A DNA stretch of 64,000 nt from Lasioglossum baleicum (Eukaryota; Arthropoda; Insecta; Hymenoptera; Halictidae), in contig NC_134941.1 of NCBI RefSeq assembly GCF_051020765.1, positions 9,734,001 to 9,798,000 on the forward strand, written 5' to 3'. The position numbers and the translations under genes were made by a program. Positions 24,201 to 35,089 of this stretch are shown here, one piece after another (position 1 is the first letter of the stretch; every line of letters begins with the position of its first letter). The notes beneath the pieces are model-generated. The model ran no database searches. It was given only the letters and a program-made list of their open reading frames with translations, and was not told the DNA's origin.

Positions 24201-26577
24201 CCGAAAAACAGAACGTCAGGGTTTAGGGTAGTGGAAATTAGATTAGTACGATTCCTTTAGAAAATATTTACAAGAGATGAATAATTCGTACGTATGTTTA
24301 GAGCTCGTGTGTCCGTTGTTCGATGAACCATCGACCATCGAAGCGCGACAGATTAGGGGAAACGGAAAAAAGTGAGAGAGAAAGAAAAAGAAAGAGAGAG
24401 ATAGATAGAGAGAGAGAGTGAGAGAGTGAGGAACGATGTCCAAAAAGAGACCCGTCGCGACGCTTTCCCCGCACTCGAGCGATTTGACTTCGAGCGGATT
24501 TTCGTTCTCAACGGCGCGAGACAACCGGGGCGCCGAAAGTCAACGTAAAAAGAAGAGATAGTAAAATTGTTAAATGTATGGAAAGAAAAAAAAACGAAAA
24601 AGAAGCACTTGATCTACCTTACGATAAAAACAACTAGAATCACTTGTGTACCATCACCACGTGGGATACGCTACTGTAATTAACGTTTCTTAGAGAACTA
24701 GGACCTAGTCCGTGCGCAGAAAAGCGTCGTTCTCCCAAGTATCCTTCGTTCGTTATTTCACTTTTCGATTGACCGCCGATTCGGACGCTCCGCCCTCCTC
24801 CGTTCACTTCCGGTTCCGTTTCTACGCCATTTTTATCACTGAAAACGTTCCACGAATTTCGATATTTACGACGGAAATAGAATTAACACGCTACCATTAT
24901 GTACAGAAAGTAATTTTGTGCCGCATCCAATTCGTCGCAGCCCTGAGCACAAAGCTCGGGGATCTGTTTCGAATTTTGTAGATCTCTCTTCAGACTACCT
25001 TGGAGATCCCAAAAAAGATCGCCCAAAGTAGCCATTTCTAGGTCGACGCGATAGACATCCTCTATGAAGACAGTTCCAGAGATCCTCTGTATTAGGTCAT
25101 GCTAAGATTCTGTGTACAGGGGATCTCAGAGTTCAAGAGGATCACCTAAAGTCCCTAGGTGATCCAAGAGGTTCTCCATAGAGGATCGTATTAAAAATCC
25201 TGCGAGCAAATCGAGAGACTCCTGTGGCCCATAGGGAACATTTTGTACAGTTGATCCAGAGGAGACAAGCTATCCTCTGACATCTTCAGGACAGTAAATC
25301 CTAAAAACTTGATGTACAGAGTTGTTCCATTAGGTCGTCAAGGGTTTTTCACGTAGTCGACTGGGCCCTGTATCAGAGATCATCTCGACAGATCCAGCAA
25401 GGAGTCTCTTTCGCTCTGAAGAAGAACTGTGATCGTTGGCGAAGAAGAGGGCCGGTCGCAGACGGAAGAGGGTCGCGAAAGCAACGAGGAAACGTTAGAC
25501 CAAGAGTCTATCCACGATCAGATGTGAGGCCGCATTGTACAAGAAAGAAACAGAAGCTCGAGAGCGCCTGTCCGTGATTATGTTCGCACGGTTCTCGCTT
25601 ATTAGTCTAATCAGCTCCAGTCCGTTTCGGCGTGTGCGTGCCAGGGTCAGATACGATTGTTGCAATCGTACCCGCCGTGTCTTTCATCGTTTCACGTCCA
25701 CTCGCCTCGCTACGGTCTCGCGGTGGCGATGAGGCTTAACGTCCTCCTGCGAGGATCCTCATTTTCTTCGCGACGCTCCGTGGACATTGTTCCGGCACGC
25801 ACACTGGCGTTCGCGTCTGCGGCTGCTTGTCCGTACGTGTTTGCGTCTGTGTAACGTGTATTGTTACCGGCACGCGAGATCTTTCGACGATACAAGTTAC
25901 ATATTTTATAATATCCCTCGCGCATGATTACACGGGCGCACACACGTCCGCGCGGTTGCAGGTGTACAGGGGCAGCTGTACACGCGTGCTACAGACTCAC
26001 ACTTACAGACAGGACATACACACGGCCGTGTATGTATGCGTGTATACATATAATCTAACTATACATATAACTATGTACACTTTTTTTGTTTTTCTCAGGG
26101 TACGGGGCGGAGAAGGAAAAGGTGAGGAGAGAGATTTTTCTTCTCCTTGTTTTTCATCTCGGAAGGATCACGGGGTCGGGGGGGAGTCGAAAGTGGGATG
26201 TTTTTGTCTCTGCTGTTTTGTGTCTGCGTGTCTGTGTTTAATAGGGGTTCGCGTATGTTTTTTTTCGGTTTTGGTTCGCGTGTCTTTCTCATGTTGTGTC
26301 TTCTATGTGAGAGAGATAGAGAGAATCGATGAATAGCAGAACTTCTCGAAGGATATCCTCGGGATCCTCTAGGACAGCGGGCTGTTCTGTTCAATTGTCG
26401 AGGATGGTCTCGTGATTCGGCGCGCTCCTTCCTTCCCTTGTTTAGTTTGCTTCCGGACTGGCGATACCTAAGTGCTGCGACTATAAGTGTGGGAGGTGGA
26501 GCCGGCGCAACAAACGCTCGTGTCCTGCCGCGTCTCGGCGACAGGACGAGCCGTTGTCTCGCTTGCCCGTCAAGCTG
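18273..26577 (-). other. 8.3 kb non-coding DNA downstream of Pdp1 (3'UTR and/or intergenic)
   Basis: Following the Pdp1 stop on the minus strand, this stretch has no recognisable coding exon. It contains low-complexity tracts: GT repeats at 18,656-18,672 and 18,844-18,854, an alternating CG/TG run at 18,903-18,925, GA-rich DNA at 22,470-22,760, and GA repeats at 23,084-23,100 and 24,370-24,432. It also contains a GATC-rich section at 24,970-25,400. Long 3'UTRs are plausible for Pdp1, but I could not define the cleavage site. Frames such as 20,380-20,961 (-) show no family signature. Confidence 0.4.
24970..25400. repeat. GATC-rich degenerate repeat
   Basis: Short related phrases such as GATCCTCT, AGGATC, GGATCTC and GTGATCC recur many times on both strands in about 430 bp, including the palindromic pair around CCTAAAGTCCCTAGG near 25,146-25,160. 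No fixed unit length is evident. It may be a decayed tandem or an inverted cluster. Confidence 0.3.
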
Positions 26578-29500
26578 TTAGACCTCCGTGTACTTGCTCA
26601 GCTCGTCGCGCAGGAGCATGTTCTCGTTCTTTAACCGGTCCAGTTCCTGCCGTAGGCCCATGTTCTGCGGAAGAGAGAATTCAATCGTTAGTCGCGCCTG
26701 AATTTTACTGCGGACTCGTTTATGGGAATTGTGCTGCGGGCTATTCACCCTGGTCGACTTTGCGGGCTTTGAGTCATGGGAGCTGTGGACTTTGGGGACT
26801 TTGGGACTTTTGGCTTTGAGATTTCGGAACTTTGGGACTTGGGTGATTGGAACTTGGGTCCTTGGGACGTTGGAACGTTTGGACTTTGGTGTTGTCGTCT
26901 GGTTCTAACACGCGTTTGTTAGTCTAAGAGGCGTGGGAAGATTTACTTCTTTCTCGAGGAAGCCGGCCCTGAGAGCGATCTGGTTCTCCTTCATGCGGCG
27001 CGCGTCCCGTGATCGTTTCGCTGCCATGTTGTTCTTCCTACGACGCGCCCAGTATTTGTCATCTTTCAGGTCATCCGGAACGAACTGTTGGTCACAAGCG
27101 GCGGATCATAAGGAACAGAAGAAAATTAGATTAGAAATTGGCTCGGCTATAAATAGGCTCGAAGCGAGTCTTCTCTGTCCTACGAAACCTCGCCTCGGGA
27201 ACCATCGATGTTCGTTTTCTCGGACTGGGAAAGGGTCAAGGTTGTCCCAAGTCGATTTAAAAAAATTAAAAGACTGTGAACACGTTGAGAAATCGTTAAG
27301 AAAGAATCTCAAAAGCTGCACATTTAAGAAGCTAAGACATCTAACAAGCAATTCGAAGTTTGGAGACTAGTGAGGCTAATTTTTGTATCTTTTTGTGTCC
27401 TGCGCTGAGTGCACACATGATTTTTCACGGTCATTTTGGAATACAATGCAACTCGAATATTGTGTTGATATGAAATTGCAATTGATAATATTTGTGTGAT
27501 TTGATAATTAGTCTGCGGATCTTCAATTGAAAATAGTACATCGATATTCATAACATTTTGTAATAAATGTATGAAGTCCGCAGTCTAGTAGTAATTGATA
27601 AAATAATTGATCCGTGCGTACATTCAGCCTTAGGACTCATTAGTGTCGACACTTAAAGTCCAGATAAAAGTCTTTAACGGCATATCCGAGAATCTAGAAG
27701 CGGTTAAAGTGTTGCGGCAGTGTGTTTCTAAGAATATAGATTTACGGTAGATTAGAACAATTGTGTGTTTTATGAGTTCGAGGATGGACTCGGCGCAGCA
27801 GAAACTGCAAGGTGAATAAACCATCAATTAGAAGAACGGACCATCTTTAATGAAACTGTTCATTCTTTCAACGCGATCGCTCATAAATTCTATATTCTTA
27901 TTCTTATTATAATACTCTCGTGACACGAGCACATCACCGTACAGCACAGAATTCGTAGAGATCAAGAATTTATTGGACATTATCGTCAATATGCTCGTGT
28001 TCGCGAGTATTTCGCATAGAAATATCAATGAAGAAATTTTTGGCAACACACCGAACTCACCTGCTTCCGTGATTTCTTGATCATCGGTTGGGGTTTGAGC
28101 TCCTCGTCGGAGAAGGCCCGGGTGCGTGGATCGAAGTCTCGCCCCGATGAGGCCATCGAGAGCGCTACAAGAGACAAGCCATATTGTATTCGTGACGAGT
28201 CCTCGGAATCTATCGCGCGGAGAGGGAACAATCAATCGATGATTCTCTAATAGCTAAATAATTAAAGAGAGTCTAGCTTCTGTCTATACGAGAAACAAAG
28301 ATATAGTACACAGACACAAGAGAGAGAGAAAGAGAAAGAACAAAACTGAACGACATCGTCGACTCCCGGGGCTAAACCGATCTTTTGATCAGAGGAACAC
28401 AAGAGGAACGATCTGGCAGACATTAGTTGCAAGCCGGGACTTCTACCGAAACAAGGTACCGGTGTTAGACTGGTATTTTCAGTTGTACCTTCGTAATTCG
28501 CTGGGACTTTGAGCCTTTTGGCTCTCGGAGGCTTTGGGACTTTGGAACTTCGGGGCGTTGGGACTTTGCAACGTTGGGAAATTGAGGCTTGCAACTTTGG
28601 AACATTCTGACGTTGGGGATATGGGTCTTGGGAGCTCTGAAACTTGGGGGCTTTGATATTTTGGAACGTTAGAAGTTTTGGGATTTGGGTCTTGGGAGCT
28701 CTGGACGTTCAGGGAACTTTCGGACTTTGGAACTTCGGGGCGTTGGGAAATTGAGACTTGCAACTTTGGAACGTTCTGACATAGGGGATTTGGGTCTTGG
28801 GAGCTCTGAAACTTGGGGGCTTTGATATTTTGGAACGTTAGAAGTTTAGGGATTTGGGTCTTGGGAGCTCTGGACGTTCAGGGGACTTTGGGACTTAGGA
28901 ACTTTGGAGCGTTGGGATTTTAGAACGTTGGGAAATTAGGGCTTGCAACATTGGAACGTTCTGACTTTGGGGATTTGGGTCTTGGGAACTCTGTTTTTGA
29001 ACGTTAGATGTTTTGGAATTTGGGAGCTTTAGAAATTTGAGGATTTGTAACTTTAGAACGTTGAGACTTCAGGACTTTAAGCCTAAGGGGCTCACTCTAA
29101 GGAAGTCTGGAGCCTTGAAAAGTTCCGGTTCGAAGTCCCTGCTCGGAAGGAAAGAAGAGCCGGAAACGAAGCTACTCACTGGAGTCCGCGGGCGAGGGAG
29201 GGTTCATGGTGTCGGGTGAGCAACATTCGCTCGGCGAGGGTGATCTCTCGCGCTTGGTGACGGGCTCCAGGTGAACCCCGGCCGGTCCCTGGTGTCCAGG
29301 TGCTTCGGTGGTGTTGATCTTGTGCAGGGGCCCGGTCTGCGTCGTGCCCTGCCCGCCGCCGGCCACGCCGTCCGCAGGAATGCCATTCTCGGAGAGGAAC
29401 TCGTCGAGATCCACGTACTGCAATAGGGTATCGGTCATCTAATGACTCTTCGAAAGGACTATCTCTACGCGGCCGGTGCAAAATATCGCATCATCCTCTC

Positions 29501-30589
29501 CAATCTCACTTTCTTAAACTGCGTCGAGACTGTACATAGACACGTGTCTTGGAGGTCGTTAGAGCGTTCTATTCATTCAGCAACACCTTGTCTGACATTC
29601 TTCTTCAATCCAAAGACTTTCAGTAGATCAATCAATCATTTTTCTTTACGAGAAAAAATTCTCTTCGAAATGACTAATGTATATGTATCGTTGAACCGTG
29701 GGTTATAGCAAGCTTAATTACCGTGGTTAATCAGGAGAACGATATCCTAAGCAACCGAAACGAAATGTCTAGAAGTAAATAAAAATTCGATTGGGTGGTG
29801 AACAATTTTGAAAATGTTTCCAACAGCTTTGTGAATTTTCACAGAAGTCTACAACTGTCTGGAACATCTAAACGAAATGCAACGTGAACGACGACAGTGT
29901 TATTTACTTTCAACAACGAACTCGGAGCAATTTTTTAATACACGATTAAATATGATACAAAATATTATTACATATTAACGAACACAGGGTCATCGATCCT
30001 AATCTTTGGAGTGCGACTTCGATCTTAATTTTTAAAAATCGACACACTCTCAATCAGACATGCTTTCAACGAGCTATCGCCAATATTTTATCCCGACAGA
30101 TAAATATTCGCTGCAATATTGATAGCCACGTGGGACCTGCTAACTTGGAGCGGAGTTAGGGCAATTTTAAGGAGATTTTTCGGAACGAGCACTTTCGTCG
30201 AAAGTAAGATTAACGAGTGCACTGATGGGGACGAGCGGCGAACAGAAAAAGAAAACAGTTTAGAGGACCGTGCAAAATGAACGGGTCGGATTAATTGTCG
30301 TTCGTGATGACAGAGAAAGGGGCAAACGAAAATCAGGATGGAAGAGATCCTACAGCTTCTACGAGAGAGAACGTTCGATCCTGTTGTTTCTGTCTTGTTT
30401 TTGGGATTCAGGTTCAGCCGGGCTTGCGGCGGGCTTACCGTGTTCGCGTTTTTGTACATACATGGTTCAATACCTTCAGGTCGGCATCATAGGGCAGAGT
30501 TTTGTCCCATAGGTTCGGGCCAAGGAAGGCGGCCTGCGCTTCCACATTGCCCCATAGCTCTCCGTCGGCGTCCTTTTTCTCTTCTTTCC
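26578..30589 (-). CDS. Pdp1: PAR-domain bZIP transcription factor (Pdp1/HLF type), 5'-partial
   Basis: Five exons in transcript order: 30,589-30,474, 29,417-29,180, 28,164-28,061, 27,084-26,947 and 26,664-26,578 (TAA at 26,580-26,578). All junctions are in phase at GT/AG. The visible protein is about 226 aa. It starts in an acidic region with the family motif AAFLGPNLWDKTLPYD, then YVDLDEFLSENGIP, a Gly/Thr- and Ser/Pro-rich linker, the PAR domain (DPRTRAFSDEELKPQPMIKK), the basic region (KYWARRRKNNMAAKRSRDAR) and a leucine zipper ending LLRDELSKYTEV. The 5'-most exon begins with two bases of a split codon, so at least one more upstream exon exists. Family role: homo- or heterodimers bind RTTAYGTAAY-type sites. 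In Drosophila, Pdp1 is part of the CLK/CYC feedback loop and acts in growth and muscle genes. VRI/NFIL3 factors lack this PAR domain, which excludes them. Confidence 0.95.
26756..26892. repeat. G-rich minisatellite, cluster 1 (last Pdp1 intron)
   Basis: A run of short units of the type GGGACTTTGGAACTT / TTGGGACTTGG lies between the last two Pdp1 exons. It is the same sequence family as the clusters at 28,497-29,120 and 33,745-34,230. Confidence 0.7.
27511..27590. mobile_element. Short deletion derivative of the GACTGCGGAT MITE
   Basis: TAGTCTGCGGATCTTC at the left and GAAGTCCGCAGTCTA at the right enclose only about 80 bp, so both terminal repeats are kept and most of the interior is missing. 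It lies in the Pdp1 intron between the exons at 27,084 and 28,061. Confidence 0.5.
28497..29120. repeat. G-rich minisatellite, cluster 2, with about 170-bp higher-order period
   Basis: Degenerate units of 12-17 bp (GGAACTTTGGGA, GGGTCTTGGGAGCTCTG) fill a Pdp1 intron. Larger blocks recur: GGGTCTTGGGAGCTCTGAAA begins near 28,623 and again near 28,792, with intermediate variants ending CTCTGGACGTTC at about 28,700 and 28,875. The open frame it creates on the minus strand (28,479-28,763) is a by-product of the period. Confidence 0.8.
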
Positions 30590-30870
30590 CTGAAAACACA
30601 CGAAATTCAAACTTTACTCATTTTGTACTACACTTTAGCATTCATACAATTCATTTATTATTAGTCCATTCAATTTTTCATGTAACAATTAATTTTTGGA
30701 AGCTGCGCCTCGCTGATTCTTATTTTACAAAGTTTAGAATTCTAGTTTCCACTTGTTTTCTTTTTTATTTTTCTATATTATTTAATCTGTGTTACTCTCA
30801 CACCGTTGCCACCTAACCTCACTCGTACTACTCTCCGGACTATCTACCTTCTACCCTTCATTTTTACCTA
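30590..30870. other. AT-rich intron-like stretch upstream of the 5'-most Pdp1 exon
   Basis: The acceptor of the first visible Pdp1 exon (GTTTTCAG) ends at 30,590. Beyond it lies AT-rich sequence with no recognisable exon. Confidence 0.4.
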
Positions 30871-31620
30871 TTTTTTACCACGCTTATATTAGCTTGCCGA
30901 GTTGTTGTTGTTGTATGCGTCAAATCTTGTAATCGAATTTTAAACCGCTTCCCGATGAGCTAGAGACTTGAAACTTTAAACATAGCTCAGAACTGGATGA
31001 CAATGCAATATTTAAAAAAACAAATTCAAAAAGTAACTGTGCGTTCAGGAGGAAAAAAAATTAACCGTCACACCTCGTTCGCACGACGCTCGGTAGTACG
31101 TCATCGCGTTCAGCGATCCCCACTCCGCGCGCCAGCGCTCCCTACTCCACTACGCGTTCACAATCCGACTCATCCCCACTCCACTGATCCATTTCGCACC
31201 GAAGGAGCTCAGTCAGTGTGGTGTTCCGTTCATTCAGTTCCATTTCGGACAATTTCGGACTCCATCAAGAGACGTCGTCTCTCGGAGTCATCCCCTCATT
31301 CTATCTCGCGTATTTCCATATCTTGTGTTTCTATATCTTACTATTTCATACCAGTATTACTATATCTTGCGTTCTATTTAAAAAAGACTAAAAAGTAGAA
31401 AATAAAAAAATATATAAAAAACAGTTTTTAAAAACCACGCTTATATTAAAATCAAATAAAAAAGGAGGAAACAATTTTTTTAGGCATTAGTGACTACAAA
31501 TAAAAGCGTGGAGCGCCCACGAAGATTACGTCAATATAGTTTAGCGCTCCACGCGTTTATTTATAGTCTCTAATGTCTAAAAAAATTGTTTACAAAGTTT
31601 TTTTTATTTCTTATTTTTTC
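30871..31620. mobile_element. Composite foldback element, copy 1
   Basis: A CCACGCTTATATTA motif appears at about 30,878 and again at 31,436. The second is followed by an inverted repeat, 31,470-31,591, whose arms (ACAATTTTTTTAGGCATTAG and the complement of CTAATGTCTAAAAAAATTGT) close on a GGAGCGCC...GGCGCTCC-like stem around GAAGATTACGTCAATATAG. The same hairpin and the same CCACGCTT motif occur at 63,606-64,000. The preceding part (30,900-31,400) looks like transposon interior with a GTT microsatellite, but no protein is readable. Confidence 0.65.
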
Positions 31621-32559
31621 TACACCTCGCTATCTATCTCTTATGTTCTCTCAATGTATTACTTGAATTATTTCCTGCTTGTACATTTCTAACATTCGCA
31701 CAGCACGCCCTCCGACCAAGACCTACAATTCTAGTTAATTCTGTTGTGAAATAAACTTACAATCTCCCGATTACTACATGGCTATAGTGGACGATTAAAA
31801 CAATTGACGCTTCCACGAAGCCTCCATTAAAATCGTCCAGCGAAATTTCGCAAGGAATCACAAGTTTGAATGTCCATGGCCGTTCGACGAGGCTCCTTTT
31901 CGTCAGAAACGCGGATTCTCCCTGAGAGCGGTCGACGCGGAACGCGAGGGAAATAATGCACCAGCGAAATATGTTAGCACACACGTTCTTATTCAGCTTT
32001 AGAATACGCGATGACACGGTCCCCTGTCCTCACCTCGCCTCTTTGCACCTTTTCTGCCCCTAGCGTTTGCAAAGCCGCAGAGAAGAGAAGAAGAGAGAAA
32101 GATAGAGAGGGAGAGCATGGCCATCAGAAATTGCTTCGTGGAAGAAAAGAAAAAGAAAAGAGCGCCGGGTTTCGTGGCTGGCCTTGGAGATGTTCCTCCA
32201 AAAATAGTGAGGCCTAACCATCGCCAACGCGCCATCGTCCTCGAATCTCTCTCTATCCTCTCTTTCTTTCGCGTTCCTTCCGCGTTCTCCTTTTTTTTCT
32301 TCTTTTAGCCCCATCGAAAACCGCGTTAATTGTTTGCGATGGCCAGCCGCAACGTTCCGTCCTGTCGATCTATGGTTATCCTTGAGAAAACCACGGTTTC
32401 TCGCAGCCTAAACCTATAGTATAGCTGCGAGACACGTTTCGCATACTTCTGCTTTGGATGATCGATGGGTTGGATGATGGATCGACGAGGAGGCAGCACG
32501 AATTTCGGGAACTTTTTCGAACACGGTCTGCTCCTGATCATTCTCATGTAGATCCGTCC

Positions 32560-32900
32560 GGTTGGAAACTAGATTCGCCAGATTTTTGTAGTACTTTCGG
32601 TGCCTCGAGGAGATAATAGCTTCTTGGAGATGAATCCGGCTGGAAAGTAGGTCACTCACATTTTTCTGGGACTTTCTGGACCTTGGCTCTGAACATGATC
32701 ATTTCTTGGAGGTGTGTCCCGCTGGATACCAGGCTTTCGACATTTTTCTAGGACTCCAGAGTCTTCGTTTCAAGATGATCACTTCTGGAGATCAATTTCA
32801 CTAGAGAATAGATTTCGAACATTTTCTTTCTGGGACTTTCTGAGTCTACGTTGTCGTCTTCTTGAAGACAAATCTCTGACGAAGAATTAGGCTTCTCAAA
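32560..32900. repeat. Degenerate tandem repeat of about 80 bp
   Basis: Roughly four units share the order GGAAACTAGATTCG / GACATTTTTCTGGGACTTTCT / GATGATCACTTCTTGGAGAT. They begin near 32,564, 32,640, 32,722 and 32,804. Units are only loosely similar, so the array is old. Its minus-strand frames are not considered genes. Confidence 0.55.
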
Positions 32901-33744
32901 TTTTATAGACACGCTTTTCTGCTTCTGATTACACTCTCCAGCCTTTCGCAAAAGACATGTTTATTTCGTACTGGAGTGTCACATGCACCACCATGATCAC
33001 TCTACATTCCCAAGATCCAATTTTACAATTCCAGCGAGTATTGGACCCGGGGGGGCAAACTGTCACGAGCCGTGCGCTCTTAATTCCACAGAAGAAAAGA
33101 GAATGTACGGAAAATTGCGTAGAAACTTGGCAATTACTTCAGTTTGTTCGAACGGATTGTAATCGCCGGTTGAAACGCCTTGAACGGAGATCTAAGGGGG
33201 AGGGGGAGAAGAGTCGCGCCGGTTTTCAATCGATCGATCTTGCCACGGTGAAGGATTGAGGATGCGAGCCCGACGCGGGAAATCGGTACGATCTCGATGA
33301 AAAGTGACGGGGGACGGACGTTTTAAAAGCCTAATAACCATACGGAATACGCCGGGTTTCTCTGCGTGCACGCTAGCTAAACAACTAAACAACGACAGCT
33401 CGCAATTTGGTTCAAGGCTACTGGTCGTCGCCAGCTCTGCGGAACTAATCTCGCGTTGAACAGGCGGGGAACTGGCGGCGCAATGACAAACGAGGAAGGG
33501 AGCAACGGAGACGAACGATAGAGAAGCTGATTGCGAGTGAGAAACCGCTGGAGGAACGAGCCCGACTGGAGAACGATGGAGAACGCGCTCCTCGGAAGTT
33601 AGGGTACAAGAGAGGAGGATCGAAAGAGGATAAAGGTTGATTGTAACGTGAAAAGACACCTTATCGTAGGGCTGAATAAGCGCAGAGAAGAATATATATA
33701 ATTCATCTGGGATAGGGAAGAGGGAAGTATTTTCAGTGGTATCT

Positions 33745-34230
33745 TCGTAATTCGCTGAGATTTTGAGGCTTTTGGCTCTTGGGGACTTTGGGACTTAGGA
33801 ACTTCGGAGCGTTGGGACTTTAGAACGTTGGAAAATTGGGGCTTGCAACTTTAGAACATTCTGACTTTGGGGATTTGGGTCTTCGGAGCTCTGAAACTTG
33901 GAGGCTTTAGGAATTTGGGACGTTAGTAGTTTTGGGATTTGGGTCTTGGGAGCTCTGGACGTTCAGGGAACTTTCGGACTTTGGAACTTCGGGGCGTTGG
34001 GACTTTAGAACGTTGGGAAATTGAGGCTTGCAACTTCGAAACGTTTTGACTTTGGGGAGTTGGATCTCCGGAGCTCTGAAACTTGGAAGCTTTAGGAATT
34101 TGGGACATTAGGAGTTTGGGGATTTGGGTCTTGGGAGCTCTGCACGTTCGGGACATTGAGCCTTGGGAGCTTTAGAAATTTGAGGATTTAGAACGTTAAG
34201 ACTTCAGGACTTTAAGCCTGAGGGAAGAGG
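33745..34230. repeat. G-rich minisatellite, cluster 3
   Basis: The same motifs as clusters 1 and 2 (GGGACTTTAGAACGTTGG, TTGGGTCTTGGGAGCTCTG) recur, here about 3 kb upstream of the 5'-most visible Pdp1 exon. The block order closely follows cluster 2, suggesting duplication rather than independent growth. Confidence 0.8.
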
Positions 34231-34639
34231 GAAGTTAGGAAGGTCATGCTGAAGTGAGCTACCTGGAAACTAATCGTGAGAGAATGAAAATGGATTGTAA
34301 TAGAGGAAGACGCCTTGGAAAAAGTGATAGAAAACAATGAATCCTAATTGTAATACAAAAGAAGAAAGCGTTTCACCACCATGAAGTTAGACAACGACTG
34401 CATATTTGGAAAACAGAAAGCAATTTGCTAGCTGAAATTAAGAAGTCATCGGAAATAAATGAAGACTATGGTTATCGCAACGTTAGAAAGTAGTTGGACA
34501 TCCTGACCACGGGAAGAGTCTGATCACAGCGAAGTTACGAAGTAGCAATCTTGAGAATAAAAGAACTGTTGCCCATCATTTTATAAACCACTTTAAAACC
34601 TCGAAGATAGGAGCAGAATAAAAATATTGGGAGGTGAGT

Positions 34640-34930
34640 ATCAGTTAGAAAACGATTAGGTGTTTCGAAGTTAAGCAGCAACCTGATACCTTGATGATAC
34701 GAAGCGTTCGTCTATTACGATGTTAGGAAGTGATCGAACACCTCGCAGATAGAAAGCGATTGGCTATCACAACGTTAGGAAGCAATTTGATATCTTGATG
34801 ATAGGAAGCGTTCGGCTATCACTAACGTTAGGAAGCGATTTAATATATTTGATGATAGGAAGCGTTTTTTCTGTCGTCAAGTCGGGATAGGAAGTGTTCG
34901 AGTATCGCGAAGACAGGAAGTGTTCGGCAA
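34640..34930. repeat. Tandem repeat of GATAGGAAGCGTTCGGCTATCA-like units
   Basis: About six imperfect units of 45-60 bp contain GGAAGCGTTCGGCTATCA and ACGTTAGGAAGCGATT. The similarity continues weakly to the left (34,440-34,640). Confidence 0.55.
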
Positions 34931-35089
34931 TCATGAAGACACGGAGGATGTCGAAAATTGTGATGAACGAGAGCTATTTTCTTGTATACTTCCTGGGTAA
35001 TCGAGAGCAGAGAAATAGTAGAGACATTTTAAGAGGCAAGAAATTGAAAGTGGGGGACCAAAGTAAATTGAAAACTGAACGGAATTAAT

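Noticed and set aside
25827..26336. 169-codon plus-strand frame rich in Cys/Val/Phe
   Set aside because: Created by GTGT- and TTTT-rich low-complexity sequence in the presumed Pdp1 3'UTR; no domain.
28479..28763. Pro/Ser-rich minus-strand frame (similar one at 33,923-34,156)
   Set aside because: Both frames are read through the G-rich minisatellite; their likeness comes from the repeat, not from a protein family.
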